Assembly: GCF_013111185.1 (NCBI RefSeq)
Contig: NZ_WVRE01000003.1
Location: 1-64,000, forward strand
DNA from: Ruegeria sp. HKCCD7303
GTDB taxonomy: Bacteria > Pseudomonadota > Alphaproteobacteria > Rhodobacterales > Rhodobacteraceae
Direction of reading: 5' to 3'
DNA length: 64,000 nt
Shown one piece after another: positions 35,562-43,884 of this stretch. A program made the position numbers and the translations under genes. The stretch's first letter is position 1; the number at the start of each line of letters is the position of its first letter. The notes under the pieces are model-generated. The model worked only from the letters and a program-made list of their open reading frames with translations. It was not told the origin of the DNA and did no database searches.

Positions 35562-37106
35562 ATGACCGCTCAGGACCGAGGACGCAGGCGGCGCGGGCGG
35601 GGGGCCGAAGCCGCCCCGCAACCCAGTCGCGATGTGAACTATCGCCAGCTCAAGAACCCTTTCCCGCAAATGGAGGTGTTTCCGGCGGATCAGATCGCCG
35701 ACATGCATGAGACTGCGTTGCGTACGTTGGAAGAATTGGGCGTAAAATGTCTGCTACCCGAGGCGCGCAAGCTTTTCAAACAAGGTGGTGCGCGCGTGGA
35801 CGAAGACAGTGAAATGGTCTTCATCGGGCGCGAGATGGTTGGGGCCGCTGTGGCCTCGGCCCCCAAATCTATTGATTGCCGAGCCGGAGCGCGGCGGCGG
35901 GATTTCACGCTTGAACTGGGCACTTTGGTCTTTCAACCCGGTGCCGGGGCTCCGAATGCGACCGACCTTGAACGTGGACGTCGCCCCGCGACAGGGCAGG
36001 ATTATCTGGAGTTTCTGAAGCTCACGCACCATTTCGATGTATTCCAGATGATCTCGCCTCAGGTCGAGCCGCAGGACGTACCAACCCATTTGCGCCACTA
36101 TTTTACCACGCAAGCGCAGATGGAGCTTACAGACAAGTTCCCGTTCTTTTTCTCGCGCGGCACGCCGCAGGTGATGGATTGCTTTGAGATGCTGTCCACG
36201 GCCCGTGGCCTTTCGAGTGATGAATTCCAGGGCAATGCGCATTGTTACACGATCATCAACACCAATAGCCCGCGCACTTTGGATATTCCGATGGCGCAAG
36301 GTCTGATCGACTTCGCGCGGCATGGTCAGATGTCGATCATCACGCCGTTTACCCTGATGGGCGCGATGGCTCCGATTACTGTGGCCGGGGCGATCACCTT
36401 GTCCCATGCCGAAGCGCTTGCCGCTTTGACACTGACGCAGCTTGCCAAACCTGGTGCTCCGGTCTGTTATGGAACGTTTACAAGCAACGTGGATATGAAA
36501 TCTGGTGCCCCTGCATTCGGGACGCCTTCCCATTTCCAGGCGTCTCTGGCTGCGGGTCAATTGGCGCGCCAACTTGGCCTGCCTTGGCGGTCGGCAGCAG
36601 GATCAGCGTCAAACATCAACGATGTGCAGGCCGCGAACGAGAACCAGTTTGGCCTTTGGGGCTGCCTGATGGCCGGGGCAACCGTGATCATCCATTCCGC
36701 AGGTTGGCTGGAGGGTGGCCTGACCGTATCCTTCGAAAAACTGGTCTGCGATGCCGAGGTCCTGAACATGGTGGCCGAACTTTGCGCGGGTGCACAGGCA
36801 GGCGCGGCAGAGATCGGATATGATACAGCCTTGCGTGAGGTCGAACCCAGTGGACATTTCTTTGCCTCAAGCCAGACGATGGAGCGGTACAATACCGAGT
36901 TCTATCAACCGCATCTTCATGACTACGCCAACTTTGGCACCTGGACCGAACGTGGGGCGGTTGATGCGAATAATCGGGCTACTGACGTTTGGAAAGGCAT
37001 CCTGAGCGACTTCAAAGCACCAAGTACTGACAGTGACAGTTTGGGTGCCATGCACGACTTTATTGCGCGTCGGACTGCCGAGGGCGGCGCGCCGCCGGAG
37101 AGTTGA
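35562..37106 (+). CDS. Non-pyrrolysine trimethylamine methyltransferase (MttB) family protein
   Basis: This 514-residue protein has a basic, Arg-rich N-terminus and then the MttB TIM barrel with FQPGAGAPNATDLERGRRPA, YTIINTNSPRTLDIPMAQG, PFTLMGAMAPITVAGAITLS and SAAGSASNINDVQAANE. It reads through with no in-frame amber codon, so it lacks pyrrolysine, as do most MttB-superfamily members such as glycine betaine methyltransferases. No corrinoid protein or reactivase is nearby. It is encoded with the FAD/GcvT dehydrogenase and is likely to demethylate a quaternary amine. Substrate and methyl acceptor are unknown. Confidence 0.92.
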   Translation: MTAQDRGRRRRGRGAEAAPQPSRDVNYRQLKNPFPQMEVFPADQIADMHETALRTLEELGVKCLLPEARKLFKQGGARVDEDSEMVFIGREMVGAAVASAPKSIDCRAGARRRDFTLELGTLVFQPGAGAPNATDLERGRRPATGQDYLEFLKLTHHFDVFQMISPQVEPQDVPTHLRHYFTTQAQMELTDKFPFFFSRGTPQVMDCFEMLSTARGLSSDEFQGNAHCYTIINTNSPRTLDIPMAQGLIDFARHGQMSIITPFTLMGAMAPITVAGAITLSHAEALAALTLTQLAKPGAPVCYGTFTSNVDMKSGAPAFGTPSHFQASLAAGQLARQLGLPWRSAAGSASNINDVQAANENQFGLWGCLMAGATVIIHSAGWLEGGLTVSFEKLVCDAEVLNMVAELCAGAQAGAAEIGYDTALREVEPSGHFFASSQTMERYNTEFYQPHLHDYANFGTWTERGAVDANNRATDVWKGILSDFKAPSTDSDSLGAMHDFIARRTAEGGAPPES

Positions 37107-37781
37107 ATGAATACAAAACCTGTCCTTCACCGCGATGATCCCAAGGCTGAACCCTTGATCGGCAACGTCAAGGTCACGCGTGACGATTGGTTGAATGTGG
37201 CAATGGACGTGCTGATTTCGGACGGGATAGATCAAATCAAGGTTCTGAATCTTGCTGAGCGGATGGCTGTATCGCGCTCATCCTTTTATTGGTACTTCAA
37301 ATCTCGGCAAGAACTGATGGATGCGCTGCTTGCCCGCTGGCAAGCCACCAATACGGCAGCATTGATCAAGCAGGCGGAGGCCCCGGCTGAGACAATCACA
37401 GCAGCTGTCTGCAACGTGCATCGTTGTGTGGTAAACAGCGAGTTGTTCGACACTGCGCTGGACTTTGCCGTACGTGACTGGGCGCGTAAATCCGGCAAGG
37501 TGCGGCGTGCGCTGGACCAATCCGACGCGCGTCGCCTTGCGGCACTGCACGCAATGTTTGCCCGCTACGGCTATTCCGAGATCGAGGCCGAAACTCGAGC
37601 GCGGGTACTGTATTACATGCAGATTGGCTATGACCTGGCACAAATGAACGAACCAATTGAGATGCGGATCTCGCTATTGGCGCAGTACCTCTACACGTTT
37701 ACCGGCGTTGAGCCAAAGCCAGAAGAAGTTGAAGAATTCAGCGCATATACAATGCGTTATTGGAAAGGAGACTTGAAATGA
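37107..37781 (+). CDS. TetR/AcrR family transcriptional regulator
   Basis: This 224-residue protein has an N-terminal helix-turn-helix at about 25-75 with IKVLNLAERMAVSRSSFYWY followed by FKSRQELMDALL, and a helical ligand-binding C-terminal domain. It starts immediately after the mttB stop and overlaps the next FAD-oxidoreductase gene by 4 bp, so it is made with the operon it probably controls. The 34-bp dyad upstream of the first gene is the natural candidate operator. Confidence 0.92.
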   Translation: MNTKPVLHRDDPKAEPLIGNVKVTRDDWLNVAMDVLISDGIDQIKVLNLAERMAVSRSSFYWYFKSRQELMDALLARWQATNTAALIKQAEAPAETITAAVCNVHRCVVNSELFDTALDFAVRDWARKSGKVRRALDQSDARRLAALHAMFARYGYSEIEAETRARVLYYMQIGYDLAQMNEPIEMRISLLAQYLYTFTGVEPKPEEVEEFSAYTMRYWKGDLK

Positions 37782-39082
37782 GTCAACCAGACGCAATCAT
37801 CATTGGCACGGGTGTGATCGGCGCGGCCATTGCGTTCGAGATGTCGAAGGCGGGGTGGAAAACCCTGTCTTTGGACCGCAATTCTCAGGTTGGTCACGGC
37901 TCAACCGCCGGGTCTTGTGCAATAATCCGAATGCATTATTCGACCTTTGACGGAACGGCCTTTGCCTGGGAAGGCTACCATTACTGGCGCGACTGGGCCG
38001 ACTATCTGGGACTGCCAGAGGATGCCGATCTGGCCCAGTTCCGGGAAACCGGTTGTCTGGTCATGAAGACCGAGGCGAACGGTATGTTGGAAAAGCACAT
38101 GCGCAATTCGTCGGATTTGGACTGCCCCTTCGAGGAATGGTCGGCTGAGAAAGTGGTAGAGCGCCTGCCGGTTTATTCGCTGGAAAGCTTTACCCCGGCG
38201 CGCCGTATGGATGATCCGGAATTCGGCCAGTCCAACGGGCGGAAGATGACCGGGGGTGTGTATTGGCCGCAAGCGGGGTACGTCACCGACCCGGCCTTGT
38301 CTGCGCAGAACCTCATGGATGCCGCGAAACAGCATGGGGCCGAAGTGCGCACCGGCGCTGAAGTTGCTGAAATCCTGACCGAGGGCGGGCGCGTTTCCGG
38401 CGTTAAGCTGACCTCGGGCGAAGAAATCCACGCCAAGGTCGTGGTCAACGTTGCGGGACCGGGTTCGGCGATCATCAACGAGATGGCGGGTGTCCTGGGC
38501 GACATGACCATCAAAACCCGGCCCTTGCGGCAAGAGGTGGTTCATGTTCCTGCGCCTGAAGGGTTCGATTTTGAAAATGATGGAACCATCGTGTCGGACA
38601 GCGACATCGCCTGTTATTGTCGCCCGGAACATGGAAACCATATCCTCGTCGGATCAGAAGACCCGGAGTGTGATCCGCATCAGTGGTGCGAGGACGATGT
38701 GAACTATAACCGAGAGTTCACCGATCAATGGACCACGCAGGCGATGCGCTATGCGCAACGTGTCCCCAGTCTTGGCATCCCGTCGAAAACGCGGGGCGTT
38801 GTTGACCTGTATGATGCGTCCACCGACTGGATTCCGATCTATGACAAATCCAGCCTGCCGGGGTTCTACATGGCCTGCGGTTCCAGCGGGAACCAATACA
38901 AAAACGCGCCGATTGCGGGTAAGATGATGACGGCTCTGATCTCGTATTGCGAGGGTGGTGCCGACCATGACGCAGAACCGTTGCAGTTCGAACTGCCCTA
39001 TATCAAGCGGAGCATCGATGTCGGCTTTTATTCGCGCAAACGTCCGATCAACGAAGAAAGTAGTTTCTCGGTGCTGGGCTAG
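37778..39082 (+). CDS. DAO-family FAD-dependent oxidoreductase
   Basis: This 434-residue protein has the FAD-binding motif AIIIGTGVIGAAIAFEMSKA at the N-terminus, GHGSTAGSCAIIRMHYS as the second flavin segment and MACGSSGNQYKNAPIAGKMM at the C-terminus. It resembles sarcosine oxidase and related amine oxidases and lacks a GcvT domain. It overlaps the TetR gene by 4 bp (ATGA). It probably oxidises a product of the demethylation steps catalysed by the two upstream enzymes. Confidence 0.9.
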   Translation: MSQPDAIIIGTGVIGAAIAFEMSKAGWKTLSLDRNSQVGHGSTAGSCAIIRMHYSTFDGTAFAWEGYHYWRDWADYLGLPEDADLAQFRETGCLVMKTEANGMLEKHMRNSSDLDCPFEEWSAEKVVERLPVYSLESFTPARRMDDPEFGQSNGRKMTGGVYWPQAGYVTDPALSAQNLMDAAKQHGAEVRTGAEVAEILTEGGRVSGVKLTSGEEIHAKVVVNVAGPGSAIINEMAGVLGDMTIKTRPLRQEVVHVPAPEGFDFENDGTIVSDSDIACYCRPEHGNHILVGSEDPECDPHQWCEDDVNYNREFTDQWTTQAMRYAQRVPSLGIPSKTRGVVDLYDASTDWIPIYDKSSLPGFYMACGSSGNQYKNAPIAGKMMTALISYCEGGADHDAEPLQFELPYIKRSIDVGFYSRKRPINEESSFSVLG

Positions 39083-39138
39083 TCACGGCCTGTAAACGAT
39101 CTACGTCTTGCGGGGCTGGCAAAGAGGGTGGCCCCGCT

Positions 39139-39870
39139 ATGACCGACCGACAAACCAAAGTTCTGATTCTGGGCAGTGCTCCTTCGGCCTTAGAAGCGAG
39201 GGCTTGGTCGCGCCAGCCCTTCACGCATATTGTCGCCATCAACAACGCGTGGCGCATTCGAGAGGACTGGGACTACTTAATCCATCCCGAAGATTTTCCG
39301 ACTGACAGATGTCCGAAGGACGTTACCAAAGCGCAAAGCATCGTCACTGCGCAAGACTATGTGCCCAAGCAGAACGAATATGGCGGGTTCGTCTACGCGG
39401 GCGGCACGATGGCTTTTACAGCCGGGTATTGGGCGCTGGCGGCTCTGAATCCGGATGTATTGGCGTTTTTTGGATGCGACATGATGTATTCGGGTTCTGG
39501 CAAGACCCATTTTTACGGAACCGGGGCCGCGGACCCGTTGCGGGACGATGTGACTCTGCGATCGCTCGAAGCTAAATCTGCGCGTCTGGCTCTTTTTGCA
39601 GCCAAACAGGGGTGCAGAGCAGTTCGGTTGTCCAACGGGCCCAGCCGATTGGTCTTTTCCTCAACCAGCCGGTCTAATCTGTCCGCGTCACCACTTATTG
39701 ACACATTAGGAATGGGTCCAGCACGCCAAATAGAACACGATCTGGGCTATTACGTCGACTCAGGTCGGTATTGGGAGGTCGAAGAAAGATTCGATCCCGC
39801 AAAGATCGACGCATTGGATCGAATGTGGCTTCGGGCGTACAGAATGGGTGCGTTGAAAGAGGCGGCGTAA
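39139..39870 (+). CDS. Unknown protein with GT42/DUF115-like sequence layout
   Basis: I do not recognise a specific family for these 243 residues. They start VLILGSAPSALEARAWSRQP, continue THIVAINNAWRI and YLIHPEDFPTD, and then GGFVYAGGTMAFTAGYWALA and LAFFGCDMMYSGSGKTHFYG. That order (G-x-G/A-P-S, an N-x-x-x motif, then a small-residue helix and G-x-D) recalls bacterial GT42 sialyltransferases and DUF115-type proteins, but the resemblance is by pattern only. It follows the FAD oxidase by 56 bp and may or may not belong to that operon. Confidence 0.6.
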   Translation: MTDRQTKVLILGSAPSALEARAWSRQPFTHIVAINNAWRIREDWDYLIHPEDFPTDRCPKDVTKAQSIVTAQDYVPKQNEYGGFVYAGGTMAFTAGYWALAALNPDVLAFFGCDMMYSGSGKTHFYGTGAADPLRDDVTLRSLEAKSARLALFAAKQGCRAVRLSNGPSRLVFSSTSRSNLSASPLIDTLGMGPARQIEHDLGYYVDSGRYWEVEERFDPAKIDALDRMWLRAYRMGALKEAA

Positions 39871-39875
39871 CCTAT

Positions 39876-40268
39876 TCAGGCTGCTGCAAAGCTAACCCAC
39901 GCCCAGACCATCGCCACATATGTCAGGTTGTGCATCAACTGATCCAACCCGGCCGCGCGCCAAAAGGCGGCTTGCGAAGGTTCCAGCTGGTTTTTGTCAG
40001 AATAGCTGGCTTTGACGAAATCGATGTTGAAGTGGATTATCCATTCAAGCGCTGCGACAATCAGAATAAACGCCAAAGGTGCGCCAAAAACCAAGAACAC
40101 AATAATAGAGCCTGCAACATGTACTGCTGCATGCTGTGCACGTCCCCAATGAAAATACTCACCGCGTCCAGAGAGCATTTTCGGTGTCTGGAGGTAAAAG
40201 TCAGCGAACATGTGCTTTACAAGCATTAAGCAAAGCATAACGAACACTGCGCCAAAACTGGCAGCCAA
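39876..40268 (-). CDS. DUF3307-like integral membrane protein
   Basis: This 130-residue protein has three to four membrane helices. The N-terminal helix ends in VKHMFADFYLQTPKM, a pattern with Asp and Gln inside the membrane edge that is typical of DUF3307, followed by HWGRAQHAAVHVAGSIIVFL. Function is unknown. Members occur near phage-like or regulator genes in other bacteria, but nothing similar is visible here. Confidence 0.7.
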   Translation of the reverse strand: MAASFGAVFVMLCLMLVKHMFADFYLQTPKMLSGRGEYFHWGRAQHAAVHVAGSIIVFLVFGAPLAFILIVAALEWIIHFNIDFVKASYSDKNQLEPSQAAFWRAAGLDQLMHNLTYVAMVWAWVSFAAA

Positions 40269-40528
40269 AAGAACCCTCCCGATCTCGTCCTGCTGACCAC
40301 TCTAGGCAATTAGATGGGCATACGTAAATGAACTAGTTCACAAAAGCTTAAGAATTCGCACAATCGGGAAAAAAATTGCCAATTATGTCTGGATGGCATT
40401 AGAGTCATGCTGTTGAATTTGCGTGGATAACATCTGAACCGCGTCGTCGGTCAGCAGCAGGGGCAGGTTCCATAGAACGCACGATTTTCCGCTTTATCTG
40501 GAAGTACTCCAAACGCGACCAGCTGATC

Positions 40529-43480
40529 TTGTTGGCTGTGACAGCGACATTGTTCCCGCTGCTTTACCTGACGTTGGAACTGCCTAAGCGCATTATCAAT
40601 GATGCGATTGGTGCACCCAACCCAGAAGTAACCATCTGGGGCTATACGATGTCGCAGACGAATTTTCTGGTTATTCTATGCTTTGCGTTTTTAGCGGCCG
40701 TATTGGGGCATGGCCTGATGAAAATGCGCATCAACACCATGAAAGGTGTGCTGAGCGAGCGGATGCTGCGGCGCTTTCGGTATCAGTTGATCAGCCGTGC
40801 GTTGCGATTTCCACAACCCTATTTCGAACGCGTCAGCCAGGGCGAGATGGTGTCGATGATCACCGCCGAAAGCGAGCCGATGGGCGGGTTGATGGGGGAT
40901 GCGATCAGCCAGCCTGTATTGCAGGCGGGTCAGATGATCACGATCCTTGCCTTTTTGTTCCTGCAAAGCTTTTGGTTCGGCTTGGCCGCGGTGGCACTGA
41001 TTCCGGTACAAGCCTGGCTGATCCCCAAACTGCAACGCCAAATCAACCTGCTGAACAAAAAGCGTATTCAAGAAGTGCGGGTGCTTGCGGCCCAAATCGG
41101 TGAAAACGCTGCAGGGGCTTCGACGCTGCGCGCCAATGGTGGCTGGCGTTATCGCCGGGCGATGATCTCTGATCAGTTGGGGCGGTTGTTCGGCATCCGG
41201 TTCGAGATCTACCAGAAGAAGTTTTTTATGAAATTCATAAACAACTTCATCTCTCAATTGACGCCATTCATGTTCTATCTGATCGGCGGTCTGCTGGTGC
41301 TGCAAGGCTCGGTCTCGCTGGGGGCGCTGGTTGCAGCGCTTGCGGCCTACAAAGATCTGAGCTCACCTTGGAAAGAGCTTTTGACCTACTACAACCAGAC
41401 ACAGGACATGTCTTTGCGTTGGGACGTGGTGATTGACCGCTTTGCGCCCAGCGGAATGCAGGACGAAGCCTTGTTTGAGGGCGAAGCTGACGCACGCCCC
41501 AATCTGAACGATGATATTGTGCTGGATCATGTTTCGGTTCGGGACATGGACGGCAATCAGGTGTTGGACGATCTGAACCTCAGCTTTCCGGGCGGCAAGA
41601 CGATCGGCATTTCCGCCCCCAGCGAGGAAGACCGCCGTGCCATCGCCGAACTTTTGACGCGTGAAATCTTGCCCAGTGGTGGCAAGGTGCGTATCGGGGA
41701 TGTGAACCTGGCCGAACTGCATCAGGGCGTTGTGGCCTCACGTATAGGTTATGCTACGTCCCGCCCTGTGATGTTTCAGGGCACTTTGGGCGACAACGTA
41801 ATGATGCCTATGCGGTTCAGACCGTTGTCAGAGAGCGCAGATGACCCCGATTTTCGCGAAACCCTGCGGGCAGGAAACAGTTCCGACCCGTTCAAGGTGG
41901 ATTGGCTTGATCCGTCTTTGGCAGGGCTTCCGGACGCGGCGGCCTTGCGCGATTGGTGGTTGCAGCTGATCGACGGGATGGGGTCTGGTGCGGCCCTGTT
42001 CCAGCGTGGTGCAGAACAAAGCTTTAACGCCGCTGAGCATTGCGAACTGGCTCAGAAACTGGTCGAGTTGCGTCCAATTGTGCGCAAAGCCGTTCAGGAC
42101 GCGGGTCTGGAACAACAGGCGTTGATCTTCGACCGCAATCTGTACAACCCCGCCCTGCCTGTTGCCGAGAATCTTCTGTTTGCCACGCCCTGCGTTCCGG
42201 TGACACACGCTTTGCTGGTAGAACAGACGGTCTTTCTGGGCCAGCTGCGAGAGTTGGGGCTGGATGAAACGCTGATCGCATTGACCCGCGACGTGATCGA
42301 GATGTTGCGCCAGATTTTTGGTTTGGACGGTACGGATCACCCGTTGTTCCGCAAGCTCGGGTTGGATGCAAAGACCTATGAGGCTGCGGTCGAACTGGTT
42401 GAGCAGACCCGCAAAGAAGGCTCGGCCGGGTTGGACGATGCACAGTTGGCAAATATGCTGGCTGTGCCGTTTGTTATTTCGGCGGAACAGATCGGCCCAG
42501 CTTTCACCGATGAGCTGAAGGACCGGATTCTCGAACTTCGACACAGCCACTCTGAGAAGCTGATGGAACGTCTGAAGGATGTTTTTGTTCCGCTGGACCC
42601 GGAGGTATACGCACCCGGTCTGACAGTCATGGAAAACGCGCTTTTTGGTAAAGTCAGTCAGATTGGCGGGGCCCGTTCCGATGAGGCGCGCAAGCTGATT
42701 GTCGATGTGTTGGCCGAAAACGGTGCGCGGCCATTGGTGACGGAACTGATTTATGACGTGCCGGTGGCCTTGGGTGGTCAGAACCTGCCCGCGGTGTTTG
42801 CAGAGCCACTTGCGTTTACGCGCGCAACGATCAAGAAACCGGACGTCCTGATCTTGGAAAACGCCTTGGCCAGTTACGACATGAAAACGCAGGTGGCCGT
42901 CTACAAAAAGCTGCGTGAGTTGCTGCCGGAGACTACTGTCATCTACTTGAACGATCAGTTTGAAAACCCCGATGTATTCGACATGTTCGTTGAAATCAGG
43001 CAAGGTCGTGTGGTCTCGGACGGAGGGCCGGTAGACGTGGAGGAAGACAGCGCAGCATCGGCAGATCTGGCGCGGAAATTGCGTGCTCTGGAACAGACCC
43101 CGTTGTTCTCTGGTCTGGACCGACGTCAGTTGCGCCTGTTGGCCTTTGGTGCTCGCTGGTTTGACGCCGAGCCCGGGCAAGTGGTTTTCCTAAAAGACGA
43201 CCAGCCAACCGATGGTGCCTATGTTGTGCTTGAGGGTGAGGCCGGATTGTACCTGCCGCAGGATCAAGGGCCGGATCAGTTGATCACCACCGTTGGACCG
43301 GGCGCTTTGGTCGGAGAGCTGGGCCTGATCCGCAAAGAGCCGCGCGCGTTGAGTATGGTGGCAGAAACTCAGCTGTCTTGTCTGCGGATTGGCGAAGAGG
43401 AATTCCTTGCCGTCGTCGAGAATGACGCTGCAACCGCCTTCAAGCTGCTTCAGGTGATTGCAGGCTACGTTTCAAGCTAG
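40529..43480 (+). CDS. ABC-exporter-like protein with degenerate, enlarged ATPase domain and cNMP-binding domain
   Basis: This protein of about 983-1002 residues has a six-helix exporter-type membrane domain (to about 320). A nucleotide-binding region of about 510 residues follows, twice the normal size, and a Crp-like cyclic-nucleotide-binding domain ends it (about 857-983, with GDxx-type LVGELGLIRKEPRALSMVAE). All ATPase motifs are changed. Walker A is ISAPSEEDRRA with no GKS/T (about 357). Walker B is LILENA, with D to E and catalytic E to N (about 774). The signature is LGGQN (748), and the H-loop His is Asn in YLNDQF (806). The standard start codon is TTG 40529, but conserved-looking sequence (ERTIFRFIWKYSKRDQ) continues 57 bp upstream in frame to an ATA. 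Confidence 0.85.
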   Translation: MLAVTATLFPLLYLTLELPKRIINDAIGAPNPEVTIWGYTMSQTNFLVILCFAFLAAVLGHGLMKMRINTMKGVLSERMLRRFRYQLISRALRFPQPYFERVSQGEMVSMITAESEPMGGLMGDAISQPVLQAGQMITILAFLFLQSFWFGLAAVALIPVQAWLIPKLQRQINLLNKKRIQEVRVLAAQIGENAAGASTLRANGGWRYRRAMISDQLGRLFGIRFEIYQKKFFMKFINNFISQLTPFMFYLIGGLLVLQGSVSLGALVAALAAYKDLSSPWKELLTYYNQTQDMSLRWDVVIDRFAPSGMQDEALFEGEADARPNLNDDIVLDHVSVRDMDGNQVLDDLNLSFPGGKTIGISAPSEEDRRAIAELLTREILPSGGKVRIGDVNLAELHQGVVASRIGYATSRPVMFQGTLGDNVMMPMRFRPLSESADDPDFRETLRAGNSSDPFKVDWLDPSLAGLPDAAALRDWWLQLIDGMGSGAALFQRGAEQSFNAAEHCELAQKLVELRPIVRKAVQDAGLEQQALIFDRNLYNPALPVAENLLFATPCVPVTHALLVEQTVFLGQLRELGLDETLIALTRDVIEMLRQIFGLDGTDHPLFRKLGLDAKTYEAAVELVEQTRKEGSAGLDDAQLANMLAVPFVISAEQIGPAFTDELKDRILELRHSHSEKLMERLKDVFVPLDPEVYAPGLTVMENALFGKVSQIGGARSDEARKLIVDVLAENGARPLVTELIYDVPVALGGQNLPAVFAEPLAFTRATIKKPDVLILENALASYDMKTQVAVYKKLRELLPETTVIYLNDQFENPDVFDMFVEIRQGRVVSDGGPVDVEEDSAASADLARKLRALEQTPLFSGLDRRQLRLLAFGARWFDAEPGQVVFLKDDQPTDGAYVVLEGEAGLYLPQDQGPDQLITTVGPGALVGELGLIRKEPRALSMVAETQLSCLRIGEEEFLAVVENDAATAFKLLQVIAGYVSS

Positions 43481-43484
43481 GGGA

Positions 43485-43826
43485 TCAGGTGTCTTCTGCG
43501 CAGAACAGTTTGTAGAGCAGGCCGATCACTTGTTCCGTGTTCCCATCACGCAAGGAATAGTAGACCGTCTTGCCCTCTCTGCGGGTTGAGACAAGCCCTT
43601 CTTCACGCAGGCGGGCCAGCATCTGGCTAACAGCGGCTTGACGCAGCTCAAGCAGATTCTCAAGCTGACCCACGGATTTCTCTCCGTCCCCAAGGTGGCA
43701 CAGGATCATCAGCCGTCCCTCATGGGCCAGTGTTTTAAGGTAGGCAGCCGCGCGGGCGGCATTGTCTTTCATGTCCGGCAGAGTGTCCGTGCTGCGCGCC
43801 TGAGGATCGGTTTCTTTGAGTTCCAC
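43485..43826 (-). CDS. ArsR-family regulator with BigR/SqrR-type cysteine pair
   Basis: This winged-helix protein of about 113 residues (GTG at 43826; ATG at 43772 is an alternative) contains KTLAHEGRLMILCHLGDGEK and QAAVSQMLARLREEGLVSTR, typical of the BigR/SqrR subgroup. The two cysteines, C43 in ILCHL and C109 in YKLFC, are 66 residues apart, like the persulfide-sensing pair of SqrR (C41 and C107). It may therefore sense reactive sulfur or redox state rather than metal. No sulfur oxidation genes are adjacent. It ends 4 bp from the convergent ABC-like gene. Confidence 0.85.
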   Translation of the reverse strand: MELKETDPQARSTDTLPDMKDNAARAAAYLKTLAHEGRLMILCHLGDGEKSVGQLENLLELRQAAVSQMLARLREEGLVSTRREGKTVYYSLRDGNTEQVIGLLYKLFCAEDT

Positions 43827-43884
43827 GTTGTGACCGTTGTTCCGCTTTTTATCGGAACAATATGCCTTAAACACGCTGGTGTTG

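Noticed and set aside
35562-37106. Pyrrolysine-containing MttB
   Set aside because: The MttB homologue has no in-frame TAG codon and no pylTSBCD or corrinoid genes nearby.
41828-43180. A 450-residue minus-strand reading frame opposite the ABC-like gene
   Set aside because: It is antisense to a frame with recognisable membrane, ABC-like and cNMP domains, has no family signature, and is what GC-rich third positions produce by chance.
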